Assembly (NCBI GenBank): GCA_964653595.1
Contig: CAZZHH010000012.1
Span: 10,222 to 74,221 of the forward strand
DNA length: 64,000 nucleotides
Direction: 5' to 3'
DNA from: JBAXTE01 sp964653595
GTDB lineage: Bacteria > Bacteroidota > Bacteroidia > Bacteroidales > WCHB1-69
How positions within the stretch are numbered: the stretch's first letter is position 1; every line of letters starts with the position of its first letter. Positions 34,907 to 42,823 of this stretch are shown here, in pieces. Made by a program: the position numbers and the translations under genes. A model generated the notes under the pieces. The model was not told the origin of the DNA. It saw nothing but the letters and a program-made list of their open reading frames with translations, and searched no databases.

Positions 34907-37054
34907 TTAAATTATTTTTTCTAAACAAAAAGTTCCATTGGATGGCAAAATAGCACTAATTTGTGGATCCTCTGAAGTTTTGTGCAAAGTTAATTTAAAA
35001 TCTGATTTCATGTATGCGTTGAGTGCAGAAACATTGATATCCGATAAAAGAATTTGCGCACAATTTATCTCAGGCATTTTGTTTTTTGCTTGTGCAATAT
35101 GGCTTTCAATAAGCAGTTTCACGATGCCCTTTCCTCTATACTCAGGTATTGTATAGATCGATTCCAATTGCAATGACCCTGTTTTTCGTGGAATGTGCAC
35201 TTTGTCTAGCATAGCAGACACCAATTTTAAGTTTTGCAAGGCGAAAGAGGGCATAAAAGAGAAGAGCAAATTTGCTTTAATAATAGCAGAAGGTATGTCG
35301 TCCTCTCCTTCTATCCAAGATGCAACCGCGGAAATAGGCTTACTTCTCAACTCGGCAATTAAAAAGGAATCTATACTCAACTCACAATACCCTTCATTTT
35401 GCAGAAGCATCTGTTTTAGTATTACTCTTACTTCAAGTTCTGGGATTTTAAAAATGGTACTATAACTCAACTTGTCAGTTCCACTTTTTTCTGCATTTAC
35501 AATTGCATCTACCAAAAACTCAACATCCTTCCTATTTGCCCTTCGAATAGCTATTTTAGCAACATCCAATAACGACCTCAATGCTTTTTTATCTGTTTTT
35601 CCATTTATATTAAGTGGAAATTTTTCCAAGGGATGTATTGTTTTGGGAAGCATATATGTAGGTAGTCTTTTTTTTAATTCAGAAAGAATGTTAGCCGTAT
35701 CTATCGTAGTGTTTTCAACAAACAGATGAATTTCGTGTAATCCACTTTCATCCTCCCAAGAGACCACCGAAATAGGGTTAGGGTCGCAAACAGTTCTAGC
35801 TTGAAACTCAATCTCACTCAACTCAATTCTAAAACCTTGAATTTTTATTTGCGAGTCTAACCGCCCGCTGTACATTATATCTCCATATAATGAATAAAAA
35901 CAGATATCTCCCGATCGATAATAACGCGTATCGTTAACATAAAAAAACGAAGAGCTATTTAGAAGATCATTCTGAATATAGCCTGGAGTAACTTGCAATC
36001 CACCTATGCATAATTCTCCCCTTTGATTTGGGTTGGTTACAATATTATTTTGGTCAACAATTAATAATTTAGTATTCAGCAGAGGTTTCCCTATAGAAAC
36101 AATTCCATTTTCGCTGACAATTTCGGAATCTCTATCTATCTCATATTGAGAACAAAAGATCGTTGCTTCGGTGGGTCCGTACACATTAAATACTTTTGCA
36201 TTTGGGACAATCTTTAGCCACTCTTTAGCTATGTCGCAATACAATGCTTCCCCACAGAACAAACTATATTTTAAATGTGGAAAATGTAAATCTTCAAAAT
36301 AGGGGCGTAAAAAATTCAACACAGATGGCACTAACAATGCTACAGAAATTTCATGTTCATCTAAAAGTTCATACGTGTACATATATTTAATTTCTCCGCT
36401 GGGGATAGGGTATTGACAAGCACCAACACAAAGAGGTTGCAAAAAAGACCAAACAGATAAATCGAATGTTAAATCAAACATCTGCAAAAACTTGTCTTCA
36501 TACGAAAACTGCATTCCCATCAGATTTACACCTTCCATAAAGGCTGCAATATTAGAACGCAGAATAGGTACACCCTTGGGAATACCAGTACTTCCAGATG
36601 TATACAAAATATAGGCTACTAGCGATTCATCCACCCTTTTAATCTGTATAGTGGAAATATCCTTGCCGTAATTATCCACATTATACTCTTTCACATCCAT
36701 GGCGTGAGGCACTTTCGACAAAATAGAATCTCCCGAATTTAACAATATTGTGATTTCGGATTGTTGTATAATGGAGCTATTTCGATCACTTGGCAATAGA
36801 GGGTTGATGGGAACATAGGATTTGCCCTGGAGCCAAATAGCGACCAACGAAGCATAAGTATACACATCATCTTGCATCACAACCCCGATATGGTGGCTCA
36901 AATCATCAAGACTGCTCAATAAATATTGAATAGATGCTACTGTTTTTCCAAATTCGGCGTAAGTAGTTCTCTCGTTACCAATAGAAAACGCACACCTATC
37001 TGGATAGTTGTGAACAGAATTAACTATCTGATTTAAAATAAATTCAAAACTCAT
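34907..37054 (-). CDS. Amino-acid adenylation enzyme fused to GNAT acetyltransferase
   Basis: A 715-residue fusion. Residues 1-495 form an adenylation domain with A3 YTSGSTGIPKG (151-161), A4 MFDLTFDLSVW with the amine-binding Asp198, A5 NVYGPTEAT, A7 YRSGD, A8 SGRLDSQIKIQGFRIEL and A10 NGKTDKKAL with catalytic Lys486. The motif LFCGEAL (Cys267) resembles D-alanine ligase DltA, where a Cys at this place is tied to D-Ala choice, rather than the GGE of most peptide synthetases. Residues about 502-690 form a GNAT domain with acetyl-CoA loop YRGKGI (639-644). No condensation or thioesterase domain exists. It likely loads a small amino acid onto the adjacent carrier. The GNAT substrate is unknown. 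Confidence 0.85.
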   Translation of the reverse strand: MSFEFILNQIVNSVHNYPDRCAFSIGNERTTYAEFGKTVASIQYLLSSLDDLSHHIGVVMQDDVYTYASLVAIWLQGKSYVPINPLLPSDRNSSIIQQSEITILLNSGDSILSKVPHAMDVKEYNVDNYGKDISTIQIKRVDESLVAYILYTSGSTGIPKGVPILRSNIAAFMEGVNLMGMQFSYEDKFLQMFDLTFDLSVWSFLQPLCVGACQYPIPSGEIKYMYTYELLDEHEISVALLVPSVLNFLRPYFEDLHFPHLKYSLFCGEALYCDIAKEWLKIVPNAKVFNVYGPTEATIFCSQYEIDRDSEIVSENGIVSIGKPLLNTKLLIVDQNNIVTNPNQRGELCIGGLQVTPGYIQNDLLNSSSFFYVNDTRYYRSGDICFYSLYGDIMYSGRLDSQIKIQGFRIELSEIEFQARTVCDPNPISVVSWEDESGLHEIHLFVENTTIDTANILSELKKRLPTYMLPKTIHPLEKFPLNINGKTDKKALRSLLDVAKIAIRRANRKDVEFLVDAIVNAEKSGTDKLSYSTIFKIPELEVRVILKQMLLQNEGYCELSIDSFLIAELRSKPISAVASWIEGEDDIPSAIIKANLLFSFMPSFALQNLKLVSAMLDKVHIPRKTGSLQLESIYTIPEYRGKGIVKLLIESHIAQAKNKMPEINCAQILLSDINVSALNAYMKSDFKLTLHKTSEDPQISAILPSNGTFCLEKII

Positions 37055-37077
37055 GCTTTCAAATTAAAAATAATCTG

Positions 37078-37085
37078 CAAAAGTA
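37078..37085 (-). promoter_or_regulatory. Candidate -7 element of the dlt-like cassette
   Basis: Reads TACTTTTG on the minus strand, an exact TAnnTTTG match 23 bases before the ATG at 37054. No good -33 TTG is visible. It would transcribe all five genes, which are spaced 63 bases apart or less. Confidence 0.35.
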
Positions 37086-37132
37086 ATAATTTGCAAGCAA
37101 ACTTGGAGAGAGAGGAAGTTTTTTTTTGATTT

Positions 37133-37717
37133 TTACTCCCCTCGAAGATGGAGTTCATCTCGAATCAGAGATGCTTGTTCATAATCTTCCTCATCAAGAG
37201 CCAACTTGAGCAAATCTTTAAGTTCTTGAGTAGTATATTTGCTAAATAGGCCCTCTTCAGAATCGTCGGTAGATTCTAAATTGTCGAGGTCCTCAAAAAT
37301 CGACACTGGATCGTTATCGATGGCAGCAGAATGCATTATTTCATCAAAAGTATAGATAGGGCATCCAAAACGAAGGGCAAGAGATACTGCATCAGAGGTA
37401 CGAGCGTCAATTTTTTCAACTTTATCATTGCCAACACAAACAATATGAGAATAAAAAACCCCTTCGTCCATCCTATATATAATCACTTCCGTAACATGGA
37501 TTGAAAAAGCGGTAGCAAAGTTTTTAAACAAGTCGTGCGTAAGAGGTCGAGAATATTTAATTTTTTCAATTTGTATAGCAATAGATTGAGCTTCAAAACC
37601 ACCAATAATGATAGGTAGTCGTCGGTTGCCATCCGCTTCTTTTAAAATAAGAGCATACGCATTATTTTGCGTTTGACTATATGTTAATCCTAAAACCTCT
37701 AATTTTATTCTATTCAT
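37133..37717 (-). CDS. Bifunctional-nuclease family protein (DUF151) with UVR motif
   Basis: A 194-residue cytoplasmic protein. Residues 1-130 are the BFN/DUF151 domain (RLPIIIGGFEAQSIAI, RTSDAVSLALRFGCPIYT), found in plant and mycobacterial nucleases with DNase/RNase activity. The C-terminal 35 residues form a UvrB/UvrC-like interaction motif (LKDLLKLALDEEDYEQASLI). This two-part form is usual in Bacteroidota. Nuclease activity here is unproven. It follows fetB by 78 bases and may belong to the same transcript; the dlt-like cassette begins about 80 bases further on with its own candidate promoter. Confidence 0.85.
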   Translation of the reverse strand: MNRIKLEVLGLTYSQTQNNAYALILKEADGNRRLPIIIGGFEAQSIAIQIEKIKYSRPLTHDLFKNFATAFSIHVTEVIIYRMDEGVFYSHIVCVGNDKVEKIDARTSDAVSLALRFGCPIYTFDEIMHSAAIDNDPVSIFEDLDNLESTDDSEEGLFSKYTTQELKDLLKLALDEEDYEQASLIRDELHLRGE

Positions 37718-37795
37718 CTAAATTGGACTTGATTCGATACATTTTAAACCATAAAATTATAAAAAAAGTTCATCTTTTTTCACTTCCTCTCAAAA

Positions 37796-38590
37796 TTATC
37801 CCTTTTTAAATAAATTTTTCACAGGCATATCCATCGAATCAAACACGAATCGATTGGAAATTAATATAGATAGCACAACGGTAATAAGGGATGATACTAA
37901 AATGGTAATCATGATCATGATTTGATATTTTATGGCAACAGATGGATTGCTGCCACCCAAAATTTGTCCAGTCATCATACCTGGAAGCGAGATTAATCCA
38001 ATTACAGCAGTAGTGGCAATGGTTGGATTAAGCGATTTCTTTAAAGCATCAGCAATAAAGCCTTTTATGGCTTCGTTTCGAGTAGCACCATTTGCAATTG
38101 AATAGCGGTATTGCAACTGTTCTCTATTTAGCTTGTGATAAAAGGAGTTGAGTGCTATGATATTATTTGATAGACAATTGCCTATTAACATTCCTGTAAT
38201 TGGTATAAAGTATCGTGCTTCAAATAAAAAATCAAGCTTAATTACCGCGCCCAAAAAAAAGAGATCTATCAAAAATACACTTACCAACATGGAAATCAGG
38301 ATAGGAATTTGAAAGAGTTTTCTGTTAATTTCACTTCTTTTAATAACAGTGTATGAAGCTATCACAATCATAACAATTACCCATGCAATATTAATCCAAA
38401 CATTATTCAAATTAAAAATATACTGGAGATACATCCCAACCAAAAAAAGTTGAATTGTCATTCGGGCAATGGCAATAAGCGTTGATTTAATCATTTTGGT
38501 TTGAAAGTAAGAAAAAACAATAATTGGAATCAGAAGAATTAAATATCCCACAGCCAAATCAATCCATCCAATATCTTGGGCACTATTCAT
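37796..38590 (-). CDS. fetB: FetB-type ABC transporter permease, probable iron exporter
   Basis: Integral membrane subunit of the FetAB family (YbbM-like), about seven helices over 264 residues. Family motifs include the central GMLIGNCLSNNIIALNSF and NGATRNEAIKGFIADAL, and SLPGMMTGQILGGSNP. E. coli FetAB exports iron and lowers oxidative stress. The ATG at 38590 is chosen: it overlaps the fetA stop by 8 bases, whereas the longer frame adds 30 residues from within fetA. The partner ATPase and an FNR-like regulator precede it. Confidence 0.87.
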   Translation of the reverse strand: MNSAQDIGWIDLAVGYLILLIPIIVFSYFQTKMIKSTLIAIARMTIQLFLVGMYLQYIFNLNNVWINIAWVIVMIVIASYTVIKRSEINRKLFQIPILISMLVSVFLIDLFFLGAVIKLDFLFEARYFIPITGMLIGNCLSNNIIALNSFYHKLNREQLQYRYSIANGATRNEAIKGFIADALKKSLNPTIATTAVIGLISLPGMMTGQILGGSNPSVAIKYQIMIMITILVSSLITVVLSILISNRFVFDSMDMPVKNLFKKG

Positions 38591-39221
38591 TGGTATAATT
38601 TTTATTTTGCACATGAATAATTCTATCCATCCCTTGGTTCCATAATGGATCGTGAGAAGAGGATATAAAAGTAGTGTCAACAGATTGCTTTATAAGACTA
38701 AGAACAGCCTCGGCAGAGACTTTATCCAACGCAGAAGTAGGCTCATCAAGGAGAACTATTGGCTTTTTCTGCAAAAGTGTAGAAGCTATCATCAATCTTT
38801 GCTTTTGCCCACCTGAGATAGCATCGAGTTGTTTTTCTAAAATCGAAGGATCCAATAGGAGTTTTTGCAACATAGTATTAATATCGGTTTCGGTGGGCAA
38901 ATGGATAATGTTAGCAGAAAAACGAAAAGGGAAAAGCAATAACTCTCGGCAGTTAATCACTTCAAAAGAAAGTTCTTGAGGAAGCCAAGCCAATAATTTG
39001 CGAATTGTTTTAACATTCTGGGCATTCATTTTAAGACCATTGATTAAAACAGTGCCCTGTTGTGGAATTACAAAACCCATAATTAAGTTTAAGAGAGTGG
39101 TTTTTCCACTACCTGAAACTCCAGAAAAGGCTATTTTATCGCCTTTTTTAATAGAAGCAGAAAAAGAAGATAATACATTTTCGCCTTGAAAAGAGATAAA
39201 AATACGTTCAAAGACAACCAT
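38583..39221 (-). CDS. fetA: FetA-type ABC transporter ATPase, probable iron exporter
   Basis: A 212-residue ATP-binding subunit with Walker A GVSGSGKTT (about 35-43), the ABC signature AISGGQKQRL, Walker B PIVLLDEPTSALD and the switch His in ISSSHDP. Length and pairing with a FetB-type permease identify the family. It starts 34 bases after the FNR-like regulator gene and is probably in one operon with it. Substrate is inferred from E. coli FetAB. Confidence 0.87.
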   Translation of the reverse strand: MVVFERIFISFQGENVLSSFSASIKKGDKIAFSGVSGSGKTTLLNLIMGFVIPQQGTVLINGLKMNAQNVKTIRKLLAWLPQELSFEVINCRELLLFPFRFSANIIHLPTETDINTMLQKLLLDPSILEKQLDAISGGQKQRLMIASTLLQKKPIVLLDEPTSALDKVSAEAVLSLIKQSVDTTFISSSHDPLWNQGMDRIIHVQNKNYTNE

Positions 39222-39255
39222 TACAAAATAAAAATCAAATATTGTTTATATCTCA

Positions 39256-39954
39256 TTATCCTTTTTCTGCTATCAATTCTAATTTTTCCACTTGAAGAAT
39301 ATGGATTATTTTTCCATCAATTTTGATAATTCCTTCTTTATTAAATTCAGACAAAACACGTATCACATTTTCGGTAGTCATGCCTATTAGTTCTCCTATT
39401 TCTTTCCTTGTAATAGGCATTAGATAAGAATTTTTGCCATAAATGTGTTTAGAAAAATGAATCAATACCGAAGCTATTCTTCCTCTTAAATTTTTTCTGT
39501 TTTGATCGGCAAAGGAGGTAATAATGCGCTCCGACACTCTGCTCATTCTTTGTATTAAAGCAAATCCAAAATTGGGATTGTTTAAAATCATCTCCTTTAA
39601 TTTGTCAAAACTAAAAAAGCAGACTTCTGTGTCTTCGATAGCGGTAATGGAATACGGATAATGAGTTTCGGAGAAAATGGTAAGAAGTGTGGTAAAATCA
39701 AATGGCATTGCGATAGAAATAATCACATCGTTGTGAAATTCCTTCTGTTGATGCAACTTTATTAATCCTGATTTTAAATAGACAAATTCATTAAGCTCTT
39801 GACCCTGAGAAATAATTTTTTGTCCTTTTTTGAAAAATAATTCTTTTTTTGACGAACACATATCTTCTTGATATTGAACATTCATGTGTTCGAAAATCAA
39901 GTTTTTTACAATACAGCTAAAACAATTACATGAACTTAACTCCTCTTTTTTCAT
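39256..39954 (-). CDS. Crp/Fnr-family regulator with FNR-like cysteines
   Basis: A 232-residue transcription factor: cyclic-nucleotide-binding-like sensor domain (about 35-145), long dimer helix (about 146-160) and winged helix (about 175-225) with recognition helix MTTENVIRVLSEF. N-terminal cysteines at 9, 11, 14 and 33, and Cys112 in TEVCFFSFDKL, the place of E. coli FNR Cys122, could hold an oxygen-labile iron-sulfur cluster. The spacing differs from E. coli FNR (C20-x2-C23-x5-C29), so this is inference. In the helix the FNR pattern E-x-x-S-R is E-x-x-I-R. Genes for an iron exporter follow. It is divergent from the C10 peptidase. Confidence 0.85.
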   Translation of the reverse strand: MKKEELSSCNCFSCIVKNLIFEHMNVQYQEDMCSSKKELFFKKGQKIISQGQELNEFVYLKSGLIKLHQQKEFHNDVIISIAMPFDFTTLLTIFSETHYPYSITAIEDTEVCFFSFDKLKEMILNNPNFGFALIQRMSRVSERIITSFADQNRKNLRGRIASVLIHFSKHIYGKNSYLMPITRKEIGELIGMTTENVIRVLSEFNKEGIIKIDGKIIHILQVEKLELIAEKG

Positions 39955-39981
39955 AACCTTAAAGCTTTAATGTAATAAAAA

Positions 39982-39989
39982 CAAACTTA
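39982..39989 (-). promoter_or_regulatory. Candidate -7 element for the FNR-like gene
   Basis: Reads TAAGTTTG on the minus strand, an exact TAnnTTTG match 28 bases before the ATG. Confidence 0.4.
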
Positions 39990-40348
39990 ATCATTAAATT
40001 ACCAACATAACCATATAAATATTAGGAATTGTTGTGCTGGATGCCCATTTCAGAAATCTTAAATGTCGAAACTTCCATAAACAATGATCAATTAACCATA
40101 GAATTCCAACAATTCATCGACACAAAAGTACACAAATTTAAACATGTTTACACCATTAAATGTTTAATTATAAATAAAAAAAAAAACTTACAAAAACCAT
40201 TTAAAAAAATCTTTCTAGTAGAGTTTTTTAATGGGTCGCTGATTCAAATAAAAAGAAATTTAGAAAACTGAAACAGAATTGTTAGAAAATAAAAATAAAA
40301 AAAACAAAAATTACCGACAAAATATTATGTATTATGTGTAAATTAAAT

Positions 40349-40356
40349 TATATTTG
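40349..40356 (+). promoter_or_regulatory. Candidate -7 element for the C10 peptidase
   Basis: TATATTTG, an exact TAnnTTTG match, ends 141 bases before the ATG at 40498. Confidence 0.35.
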
Positions 40357-40497
40357 CAGTTCAAAAACTGCAAATTGACATTTAAAAGCTGGTGTCTTTT
40401 TTCGAGAGCAAACTTTAAAATCTCAATAACGTGTTTTTATATAATTGATTTTAAGACAGTTAAACAATATAAAATTAAACAATCTAAACTTGGAAAT

Positions 40498-42279
40498 ATG
40501 AAGAAGATCAAACACCTTTTCTTATTAGCAATTTGTTTTGGCTTATTTATACAGGTAAATTCGGCACCTGTTGATAAAGCAATTGCTAAAAAAGTTGCAA
40601 TTACCTATTGCAAAACCAAAACTACATTTTTTAAACAAGATTTAACCGCTTCCTCCATTATTAAAGAGCATACCTTATTTTATTCTGGAAAGCCTACTAT
40701 GTATGTTTTTAATTTTGAGAATGGTTTTGTAATAACTACCACTGATGATAGAGCTCCTGCAATTATAGCCTATTCTTCTGAAGGCAACTTGGATATTGAG
40801 AACATTCCAACTCCTGCAAAAATGTGGCTAACTCCCATTCAAGAATATGTTGCTAATTTACAAATAGAAAATCCAAAGTCAGAAAAACATTCTCAATGGG
40901 CTGAACTTCTTAACAACAATTCAACTCCTAAAACAAATACTACAAAAGGTGTTAACCCTATACTTTCTAGCAACTGGGGACAATCGCAAGGATATAACGA
41001 CTCTTGTCCAATTATTTCTAGCGGTCCTGGTGGTCGTTGTTTAACAGGATGTGTTGCTACTGCAATGGCTCAAATTATGTATTACCACAAATATCCTCAA
41101 TTTGGAAATGGTAACAACTCCTACACTCACATCTACTACGGAACGATAAGTGAAGATTTTAGCAATACCGAATATCTTTGGAATAATATGTCTAACACTG
41201 CAAATAGCACTTCGAGAGCTTATATTTCACAATTAATGTATGATGCAGGTGTTTCTGTTAACATGGATTATGGTCCTGATGGATCTGGAACACAATCTCA
41301 ATTTGCTACTTATGCATTACAAAACAATTTTAGATACCGTTCTGATATTCGTTCGATAAACCGTTTAGATTATGCTTTATTAAACTGGCAACGAGTTATC
41401 AAAGACAATCTAGACGCACATCAACCTGTATTATACTCAGGCACAGACGATTCTTCTTCTACAAATGCGGGTGGTCATGCATGGGTTTGTGATGGTTATA
41501 ACGACAACAACTATTTCCATATGAACTGGGGATGGGATGGCGGTGGAAACGGCTACTTTTGGTTAGACACTCTTAAAGTAAGCGTTGGTGGAACATTCCA
41601 AGGACGTTTTAGAGCTAGCCAAAGTGCTGTAGTAAACATTGCTCCTATTGGACAAAAATTTTGCTATGAAACTCGCGTTTACAATGAGCCAAACTTTACC
41701 TTTAATGATGGAAGTGGAGTTTCACCATATAAAAACAATTCAGATTGTAGAACCATCATCGACCTCGACACAATGGCTATTAACCTGACTTTTACATACT
41801 TCAACACACAAGCTGATACCGATTTGTTGAAAATTTATCATGGCACAAGTGAAAATCCTGATTCTTTAATTGGAACCTACTCTGGAATAACTCCTCCTGC
41901 ACCAATTAGCACTCCTCAAGGTGGAAAATTATATTTGGTTTTCACTTCTGACGATAATGTACAAGGAGAAGGTTGGACTGCATCCGTACAAGGTACTTGG
42001 GCTGGCATCAACGAAAATGCATCTTTCAACAACAATGTAAGATTATATCCTAACCCAACTACTGACAATTTACTTATTACCATATCCGAATTATCGAATG
42101 AAAATACAACCGTTTCATTTGTTGACTTAATGGGAAGAGTAATTTCAAAAACGAATGTTCAATTCTCTAATGGTGGAAATGCTTTTGTAAACACAAGTAA
42201 TCTCACCGCTGGAATTTATATTATTAAAGTTGAATCTGCTAATCATACTACTTTCTCTTCAAAATTGATTAAGAAATAG
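40498..42279 (+). CDS. Secreted C10 cysteine peptidase (streptopain family) with T9SS domain
   Basis: Secreted protease of 593 residues, related to streptopain SpeB and Porphyromonas PrtT. A signal peptide (about 1-22) precedes a Spi/C10 propeptide (about 23-150). The catalytic domain has nucleophile Cys185 in GCVATAMAQIMYYHKYP, His327 in GGHAWVCDGY and the NWGWDGGGNGYF motif. A CUB-like domain (about 405-500) follows, and the last 80 residues are a T9SS type A sorting domain (LYPNPTTDNLLI, TAGIYIIKVES, ending in LIKK). The ATG at 40498 is chosen because the signal peptide starts there; the frame runs 144 bases further upstream. It is probably made as a zymogen and exported through T9SS. Confidence 0.92.
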   Translation: MKKIKHLFLLAICFGLFIQVNSAPVDKAIAKKVAITYCKTKTTFFKQDLTASSIIKEHTLFYSGKPTMYVFNFENGFVITTTDDRAPAIIAYSSEGNLDIENIPTPAKMWLTPIQEYVANLQIENPKSEKHSQWAELLNNNSTPKTNTTKGVNPILSSNWGQSQGYNDSCPIISSGPGGRCLTGCVATAMAQIMYYHKYPQFGNGNNSYTHIYYGTISEDFSNTEYLWNNMSNTANSTSRAYISQLMYDAGVSVNMDYGPDGSGTQSQFATYALQNNFRYRSDIRSINRLDYALLNWQRVIKDNLDAHQPVLYSGTDDSSSTNAGGHAWVCDGYNDNNYFHMNWGWDGGGNGYFWLDTLKVSVGGTFQGRFRASQSAVVNIAPIGQKFCYETRVYNEPNFTFNDGSGVSPYKNNSDCRTIIDLDTMAINLTFTYFNTQADTDLLKIYHGTSENPDSLIGTYSGITPPAPISTPQGGKLYLVFTSDDNVQGEGWTASVQGTWAGINENASFNNNVRLYPNPTTDNLLITISELSNENTTVSFVDLMGRVISKTNVQFSNGGNAFVNTSNLTAGIYIIKVESANHTTFSSKLIKK

Positions 42280-42300
42280 TATCCTAACACCGATTTTAAA

Positions 42301-42337
42301 AAAGGAATTCTTTGTAAAAGGAGTTCCTTTTTTTTTA
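42301..42337 (+). terminator. Intrinsic terminator of the C10 peptidase
   Basis: A 10-bp stem with one G-U pair (42301-42310 and 42321-42330) is followed by a run of T, 21 bases past the stop. Confidence 0.7.
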
Positions 42338-42823
42338 TTATCACACCATTTCATTGTGAAGAGTAATACCCTATCCGTTTAAAAAAAACATCTACCTCAA
42401 TGTTTAAATTTTGAGTTTTTGGGTTTGATTAATCTTGTGATACACACTTTAAAAGCATTTAAACCTGACGTATTAAGCGATACATATTATCCTTTCCTTT
42501 CTAGAGTTACACATAGAATAAAATTACGAGTAGAGATTTATCCAAAGATTGTGTAAATCAAATCATAGATAAAAAATAGTTTCTATATAGATGGATAAAT
42601 GAGTATAAGATATTCCTCGAAGTAGAATTATACTTAGAATTACAGCTAAAATACACTTACCTAGAACCAACATAAATGATTTTGACTTGTATCTTACAAG
42701 TTAATAGGAATAACTATGTATTCTGGAGTTTTATCTTAAAATTAAAGAATCCAAAAGAGGTTTAGTTGAAACTTCTTTTGGATTCTTACATAAAAAAATG
42801 AGGGTATTAAGCAAAGTTGAATA
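42338..42823. other. 486-base region without a gene
   Basis: Outside the AsmA terminator at 42745-42787 I find no frame, RNA or repeat I can support. One plus-strand frame (about 42540-42670) reads without stops only in pieces; a decayed gene is possible but cannot be shown. Confidence 0.3.
42745..42787 (-). terminator. Terminator of the AsmA-like gene
   Basis: A 19-bp stem with a single G-U pair and a 5-base loop (arms 42745-42763 and 42769-42787) sits 37 bases past the stop at 42824. The T-run on the minus strand is weak. Confidence 0.7.

Larger units (their letters stand above)
39955..40497. other. 543-base divergent region before the C10 peptidase
   Basis: Very AT-rich. It contains candidate -7 sites for both flanking genes and an 8-bp inverted repeat (TTAAACAT at 40138-40145, ATGTTTAA at 40160-40167) that could be an operator or hairpin. 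A frame of up to 80 codons at 40029-40271 starts at TTG and looks accidental. No RNA gene was recognised. The predicted peptidase leader is about 140 bases, longer than usual here. Confidence 0.4.

Noticed and set aside
34907..37054. Nonribosomal peptide synthetase
   Set aside because: No condensation or thioesterase domain exists, the carrier is a separate small protein, and the neighbours are MBOAT and SGNH enzymes.
40029..40271. Frame of up to 80 codons before the C10 peptidase
   Set aside because: It starts at TTG, has no promoter at a fitting distance, and its composition matches AT-rich intergenic DNA.
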